This document shows positions 26,787 to 40,515 of a stretch of 64,000 nucleotides of DNA, piece after piece. The position numbers were made by a program, and so were the translations under genes. The notes under the pieces are model-generated. The model was given only the letters and a program-made list of their open reading frames with translations, was not told the origin of the DNA and did no database searches. The DNA is taken from assembly GCF_958295425.1 (NCBI RefSeq), contig NC_081146.1:5684242-5748241 (forward strand). The letters are read 5' to 3'. Numbering within the stretch: the first letter of the stretch is position 1; each line of letters opens with the position of its first letter. Origin of the DNA: Solea solea (lineage: Eukaryota; Chordata; Actinopteri; Pleuronectiformes; Soleidae).

Positions 26787-29700
26787 ATGGCGGATGTTGG
26801 TGAGGTTTTGATGTCGGTTTTGTCCACAATTCGGGTTCCGAAGCCTGGGGACCGTGTCCACAAAGACGAATGCGCCTTGTCATTTTCCTCGCCGGTGAGC
26901 CATCTTTCCTGTATAAACCAAAACGTCAGCTAACAAACAGTGTCCCTTTCACTTCTCCCTCCCTCCCACTTTCTCTTGTCGTTGTCCGCTGTTTCGTTAT
27001 GTCAGTGTTGTCCTACTTTCAGCGCTGCTTTCATAGACATTTCTTTTGCAGCTAACTAGCTAGCATGCAGGCTAGCATCGAGCTAAGCTAATAATGCATT
27101 GTAACTGAAACTTAGCTGCTGTACCTTGTTAGCTAGCTAGCTAGCTATGTTAGCATGTGCTGTCAAACTGGCTGGCAAACTGCAGTGTTTTTATGGTCAG
27201 AGAATAAAGACATGTTTATGCAAAGTAGCCCATCGTATCACAGTCATTTTTAGGAGCAACAAGACAACACCGGACCTGTGAAAAAATCTGAATTGCATGT
27301 GTTGTAGGGATAATAATAATAGTAGTAGTAACAATAATAATAATAATAATAATAAAAAAGAATTCAACTTCCGGATTTTGCCTCGTTTATTATGGTGCTT
27401 TGTTTACTCTTATTTTCTTGTGACTGCGTTTGTCAATGTACCAAAATACCAAAGTAAATTCCTTTTACGTCAGTCAGCCCATGGCAATAAAACAGATTTG
27501 GATCGACAGGCTGATTTTGGAGTGAGTTGCCTAAACTTTAGCTGATGATGCTTCAACTTTAGATTGAAAGAGTGTGTCAAGGTTAGGAGATGTAATGATT
27601 GGTTGTAACATCCCCATGTCTTTTTTTACAGGAAAGTGACGGAGGCCTGTATGTGTGTATGAACAGTTTCCTGGGATTTGGTAGTCAGTATGTGGACAGG
27701 CACCATGCTCGGACTGGTCAGAGGGCTTACTTGCAAATCACCCGGACTCGTAAGGCTAAGGTGGATATCCTTCAAATCATTTATGTTCTTCAAAACAGTG
27801 GTCATTTCTACCACAGTGCCCACTGACATTCATAAACACCCACTCATATCCCTGCCTGTTCTATTCTTATAGAAGGAAGATGACACTAACTCTGGATCTG
27901 GACACCCCCCAAAGAAAAAGCCCACCAGATTGGCCATAGGCAAGTCCATTTAAGATTGTTTATACTAAAACATGAATCTATGAAGTAGATATTTATTGAT
28001 CCTTTGGGAAGTTAGTCCTGTGTCATACAGCCCACATGTGATAACCTGTTCAGAGACAACCGTGGTATTAACGTCCGCCATGAATGATTGTGTAACAAGT
28101 GGACGCATGTGGCCACATTATTCTGCATATGTGAACACAATCCATTCTCAAGAACCATTAAAGACTACCTCCTCACCCGATGTCCTTTGACAGTGTAACA
28201 GTAAATGTGACACACAAACATTAATAGCGGACACATTTCTACAGTTGGACTTATTCAAAACTTAATTTTGGTCCTGCAACCATGCATGTAGTGCAGAGAT
28301 GTGAGATCTGATCCCAGGTGGCCACAGGACACATTTTAATACCAGGTGTTAAACATTGTCATTTAGCACTCTCCACTTGCGACTTGATCACCCAGGACTG
28401 ATGTTAATACCAGGTCTTAATACAGCCACAGTCAAATAAACAACATTTTTTGATCTGTCCAGGGATTGAAGGAGGTTTTGATGTGGAGCAGGAACAGTTT
28501 GAGGAGGATGTAAAGGTGGTCATTTTACCAGACCGACAAGAAGTGACATCAGAGGATCTTGGTAGCATGCCTGATGTTGTGAAAGAGCGGGTGAGAAACC
28601 TTGTATGTTTTTAGCAAGGGATATCATTCTGCTCAATGGGAACTTTACAAATACATTTGTAAAATTTCTGCCAACAACAACAGTCTTCATTGATCATTAA
28701 TCATTGAGTTTGCTGTAATACATTATGTTGTATTTTTTACACAGACTTTATGGACTTAGTAATATATTCCTGTTGATTAATTTGCTGTCCCTTTAGGTGT
28801 CCCTGTCCATGGCGGGTATCATGGCAGCTGACTCAGTGTCTCATGCATTACAAGTTCAACAGTGGGACGGAGAGGTGAGACAGGAGTCGAGGCATGCAGC
28901 TGACCTCAAACAGCTTGACAATGGACTCAAAATTCCTCCCAGGTGCGATCTGAGATCACAACTGTTCCATAAAATAAACCCATGTTGCTGTTCCTTATAG
29001 ATTAGTCACCTTAATAAAAAGCTGCTCCTATATTTCTTTCAGACTTGAGGATCTTTGTAATTGCAATACCAGTCTCATCATTTTGTTAAACTCCTATTAG
29101 TTGCAGTGCTTTATTAAATTCAGCAGAGTGATGCTTTGTTGTGTTAGTTTAGAAATGCTGTTGTCTCCTATAGCAAACATTTTTGGTCAGAATAAGCTGT
29201 TCAGCTTTATTAATCAAAACCTACAACAGTAGTGGAAGAATAAAAGTTATTAACACGAAAACACATGTTAACTTTGTCTCCATCTAAGTGGCTGGCGGTG
29301 TGAGATTTGTGACCTCCAGGAGAACCTGTGGATGAACCTGACAGATGGCAAAGTGATGTGTGGTCGCAGGTATTTTGATGGCTCTGGGGGCAACAACCAC
29401 GCTCTTCTTTACTTCCAGGAAACGGGATACCCACTCGCTGTCAAACTTGGTACCATCACTCCTGATGGAGCAGGTAAACAGATGGCATGCCCAACTTTTC
29501 AATGGTCAATGGTAATATTAATATTTTTCAAGGACATAATATCCTTTAATGCCACGATGTAGGTTTAGTGTAAATGTGACAGTAATGGTTATAATTTTGA
29601 CAATTGTTCTAAGAATACATATTTATATCACCCTATATCATCTTCTCTCTTTGTCCCTGTCTATTTTTCCTCCTCCTGAATTGACTGGCCATTTGTTTTG

Positions 29701-32700
29701 GAAAAACAGCCATAAATTTTACAAAGACAGTCTAAGGCTTTTTTGTGATTTCCTGCTCCACTTTGTATCACTGTCAGGATGCCATGTGTGTCTGTCCATA
29801 TCTGTGTCTCACAAGTTTTTGTTATATCCAGAAAATGCAGATGTGAAGTAACTGAGGAAAATTATATGAAATATAGGTAAAACTTGAGAACATGCAGCAA
29901 GAGAGTCTGCTATTTATGGTCACACTGACCATCTTTGATCACTTGATCTTTTATTGACTCAACCATCAAGAAATATGAGATACAACACACAGTAACAAGA
30001 TAAAGGTGAAATGTACTGGTAGCATTCTTCATTTAAGCATTCTTCAATAGATATTGTTTGGTTGTGCTATTTGCCCTTTGTCCCTGTTTATTGTGGTTTT
30101 TTTTAATTGTTTTTGCACAGCCAATTGCAGAATATATTTCCCCTTTATGGACAATAAAGTTATGACCTCTTCTTTAGACCACTTTAACATTAAGAAAAAG
30201 TATAGACAATGTATATTTGACTGAAACTCTTCCATGGCCTTTGATTGCCACTACTACATGTGATTCCAGATGTGTATTCCTATGATGAGGATGACATGGT
30301 ACTGGATTCCAAGTTACCAGAGCACCTTGCTCACTTTGGCATTAACATGATGACCATGGAGAAGGCAAGTTTGTATATTTTTCTATGCTTTTTAGTTCAA
30401 GCAGACTATTTGATATAGTTTAATTTATCTCTCATTGACCATTTTAAATATCAGATCCGTCAATTTAGTCTAATTGTTTATCAGATCCTGTATGATTTAT
30501 AGCTGGAGTGTTATAATTTTAGTCACAGATATTGGATTTTCACATATTACAAAACTGGGGCTTATGTTTGTGGTTTTGAAAGCCGCAGCAAACACTGATA
30601 GCTGACACTGACACTGCTTTTTGTGTATGTATTTCTTGGTAATACATATAAAAAATATATAAATTATTTATGTGTGTATGTGAATTATTGTTACTTAATA
30701 TTTCTTTATACTGGCTGGACTTTTGTGGCATACCAATTATCTGCCTCCATTTCCTAGTTTCCCACCACACCAGTTTCTTCTCCAATTTCCTGCTGCCATT
30801 CATTTTATTGCCATCTACTTCTCCATTTACACAGAGTGCAGGCAACACAGTTGTCAAAATATGTGATGTCTGTCTACCGCTGTTCACTGTGTAGTATAAT
30901 GTTGTTTCTTGTCTCGCTAATGTATTACTGCACACGTTTAATGATGTAACACAGACAGGGGGTATAGAAATTGTACTAAAACAGCAAGCGTAGTGATGAT
31001 GTATTTTGTACTTTTTTGCCAGTCTGCCTGCTGTCATTATTACATATATTGGCTCTTTTTGCACATGATTCTCAGAACATTGTCCGAAGCCTGCTGCATA
31101 TATTTTATTTGCTTGTGTCTTCAATTATTCACTTCCATGTGCAACTGATTTCTTTGTTATTAGACGGAGCGGACGATGACCGAGCTGGAGATAGCTGTGA
31201 ACCAGCGTGTGGGAGAGTGGGAGGTGATCCAGGAGTCTGGGACAACCCTGCGTGCTCTGTTTGGCCCTGGCCTGACTGGCATGAAGAACCTGGGCAATAG
31301 CTGCTACCTCAACTCTGTCATGCAAGTGCTCTTCACTGTTCCAGACTTCCAGAGCAAGTTAGTACCCACGTTTTTTTCTTGCCTCCATGCTCCTGTCCCT
31401 CCTATTTTGACCATGTGACTTATATAAGTAGAGGACATTGTTAATCTCTATGCCAGGCAATGAAAAATGATATTACCATAAATTATTACAGCAGTAGAAG
31501 TTAATTATTTATTTTTAATTTCTTGAATATTCTAATCTTTGAAACGTTTAAGTCCAGCACTAGGAGTAAGATACAGAATTTGTGTAATGTATTTCTGCTT
31601 TCCAGGTACGTGTCTAACATCGACAAGATCATTGATGAAGCTCCAAGTGACCCCACCCAGGACTTTAAAACCCAAGTGTGAGTTTCATTGTGTGCTGGAG
31701 ATTTTCAATGACAAGCTCCTGTTATTGCCATTGAATGTCTGCATACACAGTAGGAATGCAATAACAGTGTTTGATACAATGTTAGAAAGTCCACAATGCT
31801 CCAACTACCATCATACATTGTGGATAAAAGAACTCTTTAGCATTATTAAACACAGGCATGCTCAACTCTGCATGGAAATGTATAGGATAAGTCAAGCAAT
31901 TGGACTAATGTGACTATTGTCCTAGTCTACAAGCACAAGTGGGGAATTGATTTATTGAATGAAATGTGTCCACCTCTGCACAAGGTGGCGATATGCTCCC
32001 TCTCCACTCTCAACCATTCTCAGTCTTCCTACCATCCATGTACTTGAAGCTGACAAAACATAAAATCCGTCTGGATTTTGCCATGTTTTTGTCAATGTTG
32101 TCTTCTTCTGCTGTGTACCTTCTTCTGTTTCTAGGGGAGAAATGTGGCATGTATGAGTAGTAATTCGACTTCCACTCACATTATCTGGGTGTGTTTGTCC
32201 TACTTTGAGAAATTCAACGTAGTGCCTTTTCAGTAGTCCTATCATGTATTTTAAAAGTCCAGTAATGTCATGTCAACACACTGATTTCTTTTACAGCTGT
32301 CGGCTACAAAGAATTAGTCTCTTGTGCTGTGCTGTTATGTTATGACATGTTGAAGAGTTACATTAAATGTTATTTTGGTCATTTATAGGACTTTGATACA
32401 TTTGTTTCCAGCTTAAGCAAGAAAATAGTTGCCATCTAAACTGGTGAAGCCTCTTTGTGTCTTTCATTATCCTTATATGAGGATGTTATAGAATTTTTTT
32501 CTTGTTCCTACCAGAAATTAGTCTTCTCTCTCATTAGACAACACACTCCCCCTCAGCTGTTTAAAAAACAAAAATGAATGTAGGCCTATATCCATACCTC
32601 AATTTCCACTAAATGTGTGAAATTGAGGTATATTTTTGGATGTCCAGTGATGTTAGCTTTATTTGTTTGCTTCCCTCAGAGCCAAGCTTGGTTACGGTCT

Positions 32701-35700
32701 GTTGTCAGGAGATTATAGCAAACCAGCACCAGACCCTGGAGATGAAAACGGTGCATCTGAACCCAGGGTAAGAGGAAATACTTGTTCACAGTGGATTCAC
32801 TGAGTGTAGTATTATCAGATCTCCATGACATGTTTATGACTTACCTTTCAGAGATGAGTGTGCATGTGGTATACTTAATATTGGCTCACACCATTGAAAA
32901 ATCTGATTGTTGATGCTTTTTTTGGCAGGGAGACCAAATTGGCATAGCACCTCGAATGTTTAAAGCGCTTGTTGGGCGGGGCCACCCAGAGTTCTCCACC
33001 AATCGTCAACAGGATGCTCAGGAGTTTTTATTGCACTTCATAAATATGGTGGAGGTGAAGGAACTCTCTGCCTCTCCTACTCATTTTGATGATCAGCTTT
33101 TTGTTAATATTGCTCCCTTTTTTTCCTTTTTTTTTACCCACAGAGGAATTGTCGCTCTGGAACCAACCCATCCGAAGCCTTCAGGTTCCTGGTGGAGGAC
33201 AGGATTGTGTGTCAGCAGTCACAAAAAGCCAAGTACACTCAGCGGGTAGATTACATGGTTCAGCTTCCTGTGCCCATGGACCAGGCTACCAACACAGGTG
33301 ATGCTTGAACAGGATACAGATTTATATATAACACGTTATATATCCACTGCAGTGACTAAGACTAGCAGATAAACAAGGCAGTAAGGACTGTTTGTGAATC
33401 ATCAGTTGTAGTTGTTTTGTGTTAGGTTTTCAGTGCAGTAAAGAAGTCCGTTATCCTGATAAGAAATGTCTAGTACAGTGGAAGTCACTTATAATTTATA
33501 TTATGAACAGATGAAGCAGTAAAGCATAAAATCCCATCACCTTTGTTGCTGAATATTGAAATAGTGATGTATTGGATTATTTTATTGAACATAAGCACAC
33601 CATTTAAACACTTGGAAATTAAGATCTGGCCATTACAGTACTAACCTAGATTGTACTAGTACTCATTTTAAAATTGGAGAATACAGTTTTTAGTGTTTTA
33701 GTATGGGCAGTCTATTTTATGAATTGTTATTGTCTATTATTTCAACTATTATTGTTTAAGCATTTCTGCATTTCGGTGGTATAGTAAACTGACAGGCGTG
33801 GGCAGTTTTGTGATGAAGCAAGAATGTATTTATATGGTCAGAGTTGGACATGGACAAATGCTTATCTATTATCCATCCATTAACCCATGTATTTAAGTGA
33901 TATGAACACTCAAGAATAGTTCAAGTGTCCCAGACATGTGATGTGCAAGTGTTTTTCTTGCTTTTCTTTTCTCCCATTCAAATATTGCTGTAACAGAGGA
34001 GCTTCAGGAGGCGGAGCGCCGGAGGGAGGAGGGGGACTCATCAGCCCCTACAGTGCGTGCACAAATCCCCTTCACTGCTTGCATGGCAGTCCTCAGTGAA
34101 CCAGAGGTTCTCACAGACTTCTGGAGCTCCGCTGTTCAGTCCAAGACTACTGCTACCAAGTATGATGCAACTAACCATTCATGTACAGGAAGATGATAAC
34201 TGAAGCAAACCTCACGATAAATGTATTAATATCAGCTTGTGGCTCCTTTTTTCAGAACAACTCGCTTTGCCTCTTTCCCCGACCACCTGGTTATCCAGAT
34301 TAAGAAGTTTACCTTTGGCCTTGACTGGGTGCCTAAAAAACTGGGTGAGAAAAGATGTCACTAAATTTGTGTGTTAGATAATTGTTTAGGTCCACAGTAT
34401 AGTCTCGAAGGTCTGAAAATATTAAAACTCCTGAAACACATACAAAATTTAATGTCATATGCTCTGGGGTCAGTGTCATTTATCATGATGTATACTCTAA
34501 AGCCAAGCCACAGTATATAACGAAGCACCTCATACATTCTTTCAATCAGCATCGTTTAAAAAAGTCTAATGGGGTGGAATAGAATGGATTCTTTTTACGA
34601 ACTTAAAAATCATTGTCACAGTGATGTCACCCTATTCTCTTCCCAGCATGATGAGGAAAACATTTTAATGGCAAGTCGAGTCGAGGTGTTTTACATATAA
34701 TAATGTAAGACTTGTTCACATTGACCCATATCAGATTTTTTTTCACTTGATGTGACTCGACTGAATTTTTTTCAGGACTGTGAGGATAAAGAAATCTGAT
34801 TATCAATTCAGGTTTTAAAATCAGACCTGTGTCACTTCAGTTTGTGGTCCTAGATCAGATGTCTATCCAATACATGGCCAAACAACATTAGTCCAAACAA
34901 TCTCATTGGAATCCATGCGTCTTTTTTTTCATCAGCCTGCACATCACAGACAGCATGGCAAAACCAGATGTAAAACACTTGCTGATGTAAACATGAACCA
35001 TCTGATGTCATCTGCACTGAATCGGAGCTAAACAATGTAGCTGTTAAAGTCAGCGAGGAAAATACAAACAAGAGCCTGTTGTTGTATGTTGATTCTGTCA
35101 TTAAGGTTCTCTCAATCAAAAAGTTAGTTAGTCTAGTTAGTCTAGTTTGGTGATGTTGGGAGTGAGCAAAGCATCATGGGAATTATTGTTTTGTTATCCA
35201 TTTGCTGTGAGTGTTACAGGGAGAATTTCTGTGGCAGAATGTGCAGCAAATGACAATGAGTTGTCAGGAACTATAAGTGATGAATACACACAATAAAACA
35301 CAAGCAAACGACAACGTGCGGGCTAACTACAGAATACTTCCTTCCTTTCTCTCCGTAGAGGGTTTGGTCCAGAACTTATAGCTGAGATGTTAAAAGCACA
35401 TGACGCCATTAGTGTTAGAGGCCACTGCACTTTCTGGAGTCTTAGGAAATACACATTCAGTCAGCCTCAAGAAATGTAATTTCTTTGAATTTCTTTCAAT
35501 ACCTGAGCAATGGATTACACCCTTAAACACATACAGAGACACAGTGACTCTCTTTGTTTGTTGATGTTGAAGCTAAACTTACTTCTACAAATGGAGCATT
35601 TGCACTATTTTGACAATAATGTAGTTTTGAGTGCTGTGTGATTTTTCTTCCTTGCAGATGTGAGTATAGATGTTCCTGATACTCTGGACCTGAGTGCACT

Positions 35701-38700
35701 ACGTGCAACTGGACAGCAGCCAGGGGAGGAGCTTCTACCTGAGGTGGCCCCACCCTCACTTGTGACCCCTGATGTGGAGGTCAAAGGTATCCTGGGTTTC
35801 CACGAGGAGGACGACTCGCTCTACTCCCCACTGCTGTGTCAGTCTGTCATTTCTGCTCTTTTCCTTCCTCTTCTGTGACTCTTATTTGTCCATCCTTGTT
35901 TCCAACTTTTCTTCATTTCTGCCTTTTCTGTTTTCCCGAGTCCTTCATTTTTTACTTTATATCACGTGATGTGATTTGAGTTGAACTTTGTTTTAGCAGA
36001 AGCCACATATTTGTAGTTCTGTTTTGGTTGAATATGACTTGATGTTGCCATACATTCATTTGTTAACATTTTGTCAGTTTATTTTTTTTAAATTATGTTA
36101 ATATTAAGGATGCATTTTGGACAGGAAAAAAAAGTAAAAATGGGCTTGGTAAATTATCAGTTTTATTATCATTATCATTTTTTCCACAAAAAATAGAAAT
36201 CGGTAAGTAATAATTGAAGTAAACATTGAAGTAATTCAGCTTTTTCCTCTCAACGTACACTCAGCTCCAGTCCTTGATGACGCCACTGTGTCCCAGTTAG
36301 GTGAAATGGGATTCCCCCTGGAGGCCTGCAGGAAAGCAGTGTACTACACAGGAAACACTGGAAGTGATGCTGCCATGAACTGGATCATGAGCCATATTGA
36401 TGACGCAGGTGGGTGGAGCAATGGAATTTACAATAAGTCTTGCTGCTTTTAATGTCTGTTGTATAGATTGTGCATGTGAATATGGAGAAATCTGTAGGTG
36501 CAAGGAAAGATTTTTTACAGTTTGAGCTGTTTTTGGCAGGTAGAAGAGATGGAACACACTGACAGAATGTCTCTCAAATGTAACTCCACCTTTGCATCAT
36601 ATGTTTTTTACCCTACTGTAAACAATATACAAATATACACTGCCTAGCCAAAAAAAAGTCACCACCTACAAAATAAAAGGGTCTGGCATATTTCGTTGGA
36701 CCGCCTTTAGCTTTGATGATGGCACTCATTTGCTGTGGCACTGTTTCAATAAGCTTCTGCAATGTCACAAGATTTATTTAGTGAGAATAATGTCTCATGC
36801 TCCCTGAACCACTCTTTCACAATTTGAGCCCAGTGAATCCTGGATTGTCATCTTGGAATATGCCTGTGCCATCAGGGAAGAAAAAAATCAATTGATGGAA
36901 TAATCTGGTCATTAAGTATATTCAGGTAGTCAGCTGATCTCATTCTTTGGCCACATATTGTTGCTGAACCTAAACCTGACCAACTGCAGCAACCCCAGAT
37001 CATAGCACTGCCCCCACAGGCTTGTACAGTTGGCATTAGGCATGATGCACTAGGCATTGCAGATCATTATTATCTGTTAATGCCGTTTTCGAATAAAAGG
37101 TTGTAGAATGGATAAAGCCTTAATGTTCTCCTCTTTCTGATTGTCCACAGACTTCGCGGCCCCACTGGTGTTGCCAGGCTGCAGCTCTGGCCCTGGGACC
37201 ACTCCCACCGAGAGCATTTCTGAGGAGCACCTGGCAACCATCGTCTCCATGGGTTTCAGCCGAGACCAAGCAACCAAAGCACTTCGGGCCACGGTTAGAC
37301 TCATTGTCATGTCATTAATTTCAACACATATCGCGCAGTTTCATTTATGTATCACAACTGACCTGTATATAAAGAGACACAAAGTATTCTGCAACGTCTT
37401 TAAAATCCTCTCAGCCACTGAAAGAAATGGCATCAACTGTGTTTGGACCTTGAAATGAACTCATCACAAATCTCATAAAGCTTTTGGTTTTCGTTTCTTA
37501 GAGTAATATTCTGGACCGTGCAGTGGACTGGATCTTCTCCCACCTCGATGACCTTGAGTCCATGGATGTGTCTGAAGGAGGTCGCTCAGCTGCAGAGAGC
37601 GAGGGTCGGGAGCCTCCTCCTGGACCTCGTGTTAGAGACGGACCTGGCAGTAAGTCAAAGAGGGCTGAGATGAGACAAAATTCAGAACAACATTTACCTC
37701 AGATTAAATTTTTACCAATCAGTTGTAGGGAAGTGATTAGAAACATGACTGTTAGACAACTGCATTAGCATCTACACTGTGTGCACCATTATTAGGCAAG
37801 TAAGTATTTTGGCCATATCATCATTTTTATGCATATTATCCAGCTTCAAGCTGTATAAACTTGAGTGCTGATTTAAGCATACCAGGTGATGTGTATTTGT
37901 GTAATGAGGGGGGTGTGACCCAAGGAGATCAACACTCTATGTCAAGCTGTGCATAATTATTAGGCAGCTTCGCTTCCTCAGGCAAAATGGGCCAAAAAAG
38001 AGATTTAACGGACTCTGGAAAGTCAAAAATTGTAAAAAGTTTTTCAGGGGGATGCAGCACTCTTTAAATTGCTAAGATATTGGGGCGTGACCACAGAACC
38101 ATCAAACGTTTTGTTGCAAATAGCCAACAGGGTCGCAAGAAACGTATTGAGAAAAAAACCGCAAATTAACTGCCAAAGATTTGACCAGAATCAAACGTGA
38201 AGCTACCAGTAACCCATTGTCTTCCTACTATTAACCATTTCCTGAACAATTTCTTCTGCACGACGGAAGCATCAAGTTAATGCTTCCAGCCCCCTCTTCT
38301 CCCACTTTCTCCTCTGTCTGTTTGAGTGAGGGTGTAAAACCAATTGAACCATTTAAAAAGAGAAAAGGAAATCAAACATTACATAACAGATCAAATGTGT
38401 GTCTCAAAAGCTAAATAAGAAAAAAGACGCAGAATCAAAGAATCAAACGTGAAGCTACCAGTCACCCATTGTCCTCCAGAGCTGTCATATTCCAGAACTG
38501 CAACCTACCCGGAGTGCCCAGAAGTACAAGAGAGACATGGCCAAGGTTAGGAAGGCTGAAACCTGACCACCACTGAACAAAACGCACAAGTTTAAACGTC
38601 AAGACTGGCCCAAGAAATATCTGAAGACACATTTTTCAAAGGTTTTATGGACTGATGAGATGAGTGACTCTTGACGGACCAGATGGATGGACCTGTGGTT

Positions 38701-39825
38701 GGATCAGTAACGGACAGAGCTCCACTTCGACTCAGATGCCAGCAAGGTGGAGGTGGGGTACTGGTATCGGCTGGTATTGTTAAAGATGAGCTAGTTGGAC
38801 CTTTTTGGGTTGAAGATGGCCTCAAAATCAACTCCAAAACCTACTGCCAGTTTTTAGAAGACATTTTCTTCAAGCAGTGGTACACGAAAAAGTCTGCATC
38901 TTTCAAGAAGACCATGATTTTTATGTAGGACAATGCTCCATCGCATGCATCGAAGCACTCCACTGCGTGGCAAGCCAGTAAAGGCCTCAAGGATGAAAAA
39001 ATAATGACATGGCCCCCTTCCTCACCTGACCTCAACCCTACTGAGAACCTGTGGGCCCTGCTTAACGGGAGATTTACAGTGAAGGAAAACAGTACACCTC
39101 TCTGAACGGTGTCTAGGAGGCTGTGGTTGCTGCTGCACAAAAAGTTGATCGTCAACAGATTAAGAAACTGACAGACTCCATGAATTGAAGGCTTGTGACA
39201 GTTATTGAAAAGAAATGTGGCTATATTGGTCACTAATTTAAAAGAAAAAAAAAATTTGACATGTCAGAAATGTTTATTTGTAAATTTTGAGTTTTATTAT
39301 TCTCACTTTAACAGATGAAAATAAACAAGTGAAATGGGAACATTTTTATTTTTTCATATAGTTGCATAATAATTCTGCACACTAATAGTTACATTATAAT
39401 TGTGCATAAGAAAGACAAAACCTCACTTTTACTTCCTTAAATATTCAGGTTTAGGTTCATTAACATTTTGGATTGACCTAGAGCACTGTATTTGTTCAAT
39501 AAAATGAATCCTCAAAAATACAACTTGCTTAATTGTGCACACAGTGTAGAGTTCTATGTTCTTGCAGCAGTCGTTTTAGGTCTCGTTTTTATATGTCTTG
39601 TGTATTTATAATTGGAGGTAAACCTGTATTTTCATCCTGTTTTTCATCCAGAGTACGAGCTGTTTGCATTTGTCAGTCACATGGGAACAAGCACAATGTG
39701 CGGCCATTACGTCTGTCACATCAAAAAGGATCAACAGTGAGTGTGTTTTTCTTTTTAACTTGTGTTTCTGACTTGGAGATATTTTACAATGTCAAAGTGT
39801 CAACGTGTATTTAGAAGGCATAACA

Positions 39826-39856
<31 letters not shown>

Positions 39857-40202
39857 CATTGCAGGAATCAAACCTTACAAGAAAATAAATGGCAATTTTT
39901 TTATCTTTTATGTTAAGTTTTCCTGAAGCAAACAAAATATAAATGAGTTCCTGTCTGAGGAATGATATGCTTTCTGTTCTCAAAGCAGTTGTTTATTTAT
40001 TCAGTATCAGGGGGAAATGTTAAAGTGTTTAAAAATATGCAGTAGGTGATTTCAGCCTCAGCAGGGGGCACCACACTCCAGCTCTGCTCTAAATGATAAA
40101 CCTTTCCATAACCTCTCATGTGAACACAGTGGAAACTGAAACTTCAATTCTTGGTTGTTTTTTCATCCACTCAAGAAGATTTTATTGATTTTATTTTATA
40201 TA

Positions 40203-40282
<80 letters not shown>

Positions 40283-40515
40283 AAATAGATAAAAAATAGA
40301 AGTTAATGTCATCTGTCGTAGTGACTCAGGAAGTTTTTTTTAATGTGATATTTTTTGTTGTTTGGTTAGAGCAGATTTGACCAAACAGATGTTAATGAAC
40401 TGTGTGTCCTCTCTGTTTCAGGTGGGTGATCTTCAACGATCAGAAGGTGTGTGCTTCAGAGAAACCTCCCAAAGACCTGGGTTACCTCTACTTCTATCGG
40501 AGAGTGGCTGAATGA
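26787..40515 (+). CDS. usp5: Ubiquitin carboxyl-terminal hydrolase 5 (isopeptidase T)
   Basis: USP5 disassembles unanchored polyubiquitin chains from the free C terminus. Exons: 26787-26894, 27632-27760, 27873-27939, 28463-28590, 28797-28942, 29289-29473, 30270-30364, 31164-31357, 31606-31677, 32680-32767, 32929-33054, 33144-33297, 33997-34159, 34256-34344, 35658-35837, 36265-36408, 37151-37293, 37502-37649, 39652-39736, 40422-40515. Total 2538 nt, 845 aa (human 835/858). Domains in order: cryptic ZnF (1-about 150), ZnF-UBP with all four ligands (WRCEIC, MCGRR, GGNNH), Cys box GNSCYLNS (nucleophile about C333), two UBA domains (exons 16 and 17-18; [11 protein letters not shown] and [11 protein letters not shown]), His box MCGHYVCHI (about H805). 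Introns 3 and 7 use GC donors (AG/GCAAGT). Introns 16 and 18 hold transposons. The short form of the pre-UBA linker is encoded. Confidence 0.97.
28045..28427. mobile_element. MITE-like repeat in usp5 intron 3
   Basis: The left end has CCTGTTCAG followed by GTGGTATTAACG. The right end, reverse complemented, has GACCTGGTATTAACATCAG. The same style of ends occurs at 1195-1750, so both are taken as one non-autonomous family. No open frame of note. Confidence 0.45.
36638..37057 (-). mobile_element. Truncated Tc1-like transposon remnant in usp5 intron 16
   Basis: On the minus strand 37057-36872 encodes a Tc1 transposase piece with [16 protein letters not shown] and [14 protein letters not shown], followed downstream by a frame-broken QDDN-type segment and a C-terminal KAKGGP-like block. 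The plus-strand end CACTGCCTAGCC with an A-tract and GTCACC is a typical fish Tc1 terminal repeat next to a TA at 36636-36637. The other end and the N-terminal half are missing, so it is dead. Confidence 0.75.
37775..39546 (+). mobile_element. Tc1/mariner-superfamily transposon, DD37E-type, inactivated, in usp5 intron 18
   Basis: The termini CACTGTGTGCAC and GTGCACACAGTG are perfect 12-bp inverted repeats, extending imperfectly to about 27 bp. They are flanked by TA on both sides (37773-37774 and 39547-39548), the standard target duplication. A degenerate transposase frame starts at 37987 ([14 protein letters not shown]) with helix-turn-helix-like residues [11 protein letters not shown]. The catalytic region shows DNAPSHAS and [11 protein letters not shown] with 37 residues between D and E. 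Inactivation: in-frame stops near 38076 and at 38928, frameshifts, and a 214-bp insertion (see 38227-38418). The element is on the same strand as usp5. Confidence 0.85.
38227..38418 (+). repeat. Copy of a usp5 3'UTR segment inserted in the transposon
   Basis: This 192-bp stretch is colinear and nearly identical to usp5 3'UTR 40904-41135 (shared landmarks ACTATTAACCATTTCCTGAA, TCTGTTTGAGTGAGGGTGTA, GTGTGTCTCAAAAGCTAAAT). It lacks an internal block of about 26 bp and has smaller differences. It is flanked by direct copies (38188-38225 and 38440-38477) of a 38-bp transposon segment with 2 mismatches. Confidence 0.9.
40197..40279. repeat. (TA)n microsatellite in usp5 intron 19
   Basis: An interrupted TA array of about 80 bp, roughly 140 bp upstream of the last usp5 exon. 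Confidence 0.95.

Noticed and set aside
30540..31124. 194-codon open frame on the minus strand in usp5 intron 7
   Set aside because: No domain, no signal peptide, antisense inside a clear intron, and no splice or promoter context. Most likely a chance frame.
37775..39546. CRISPR arrays, tRNA and rRNA genes
   Set aside because: No regularly spaced repeats, tRNA cloverleaf boxes or rRNA segments were recognised anywhere in the window. The repeated segments near 38.2 kb are one insertion with its flanks.
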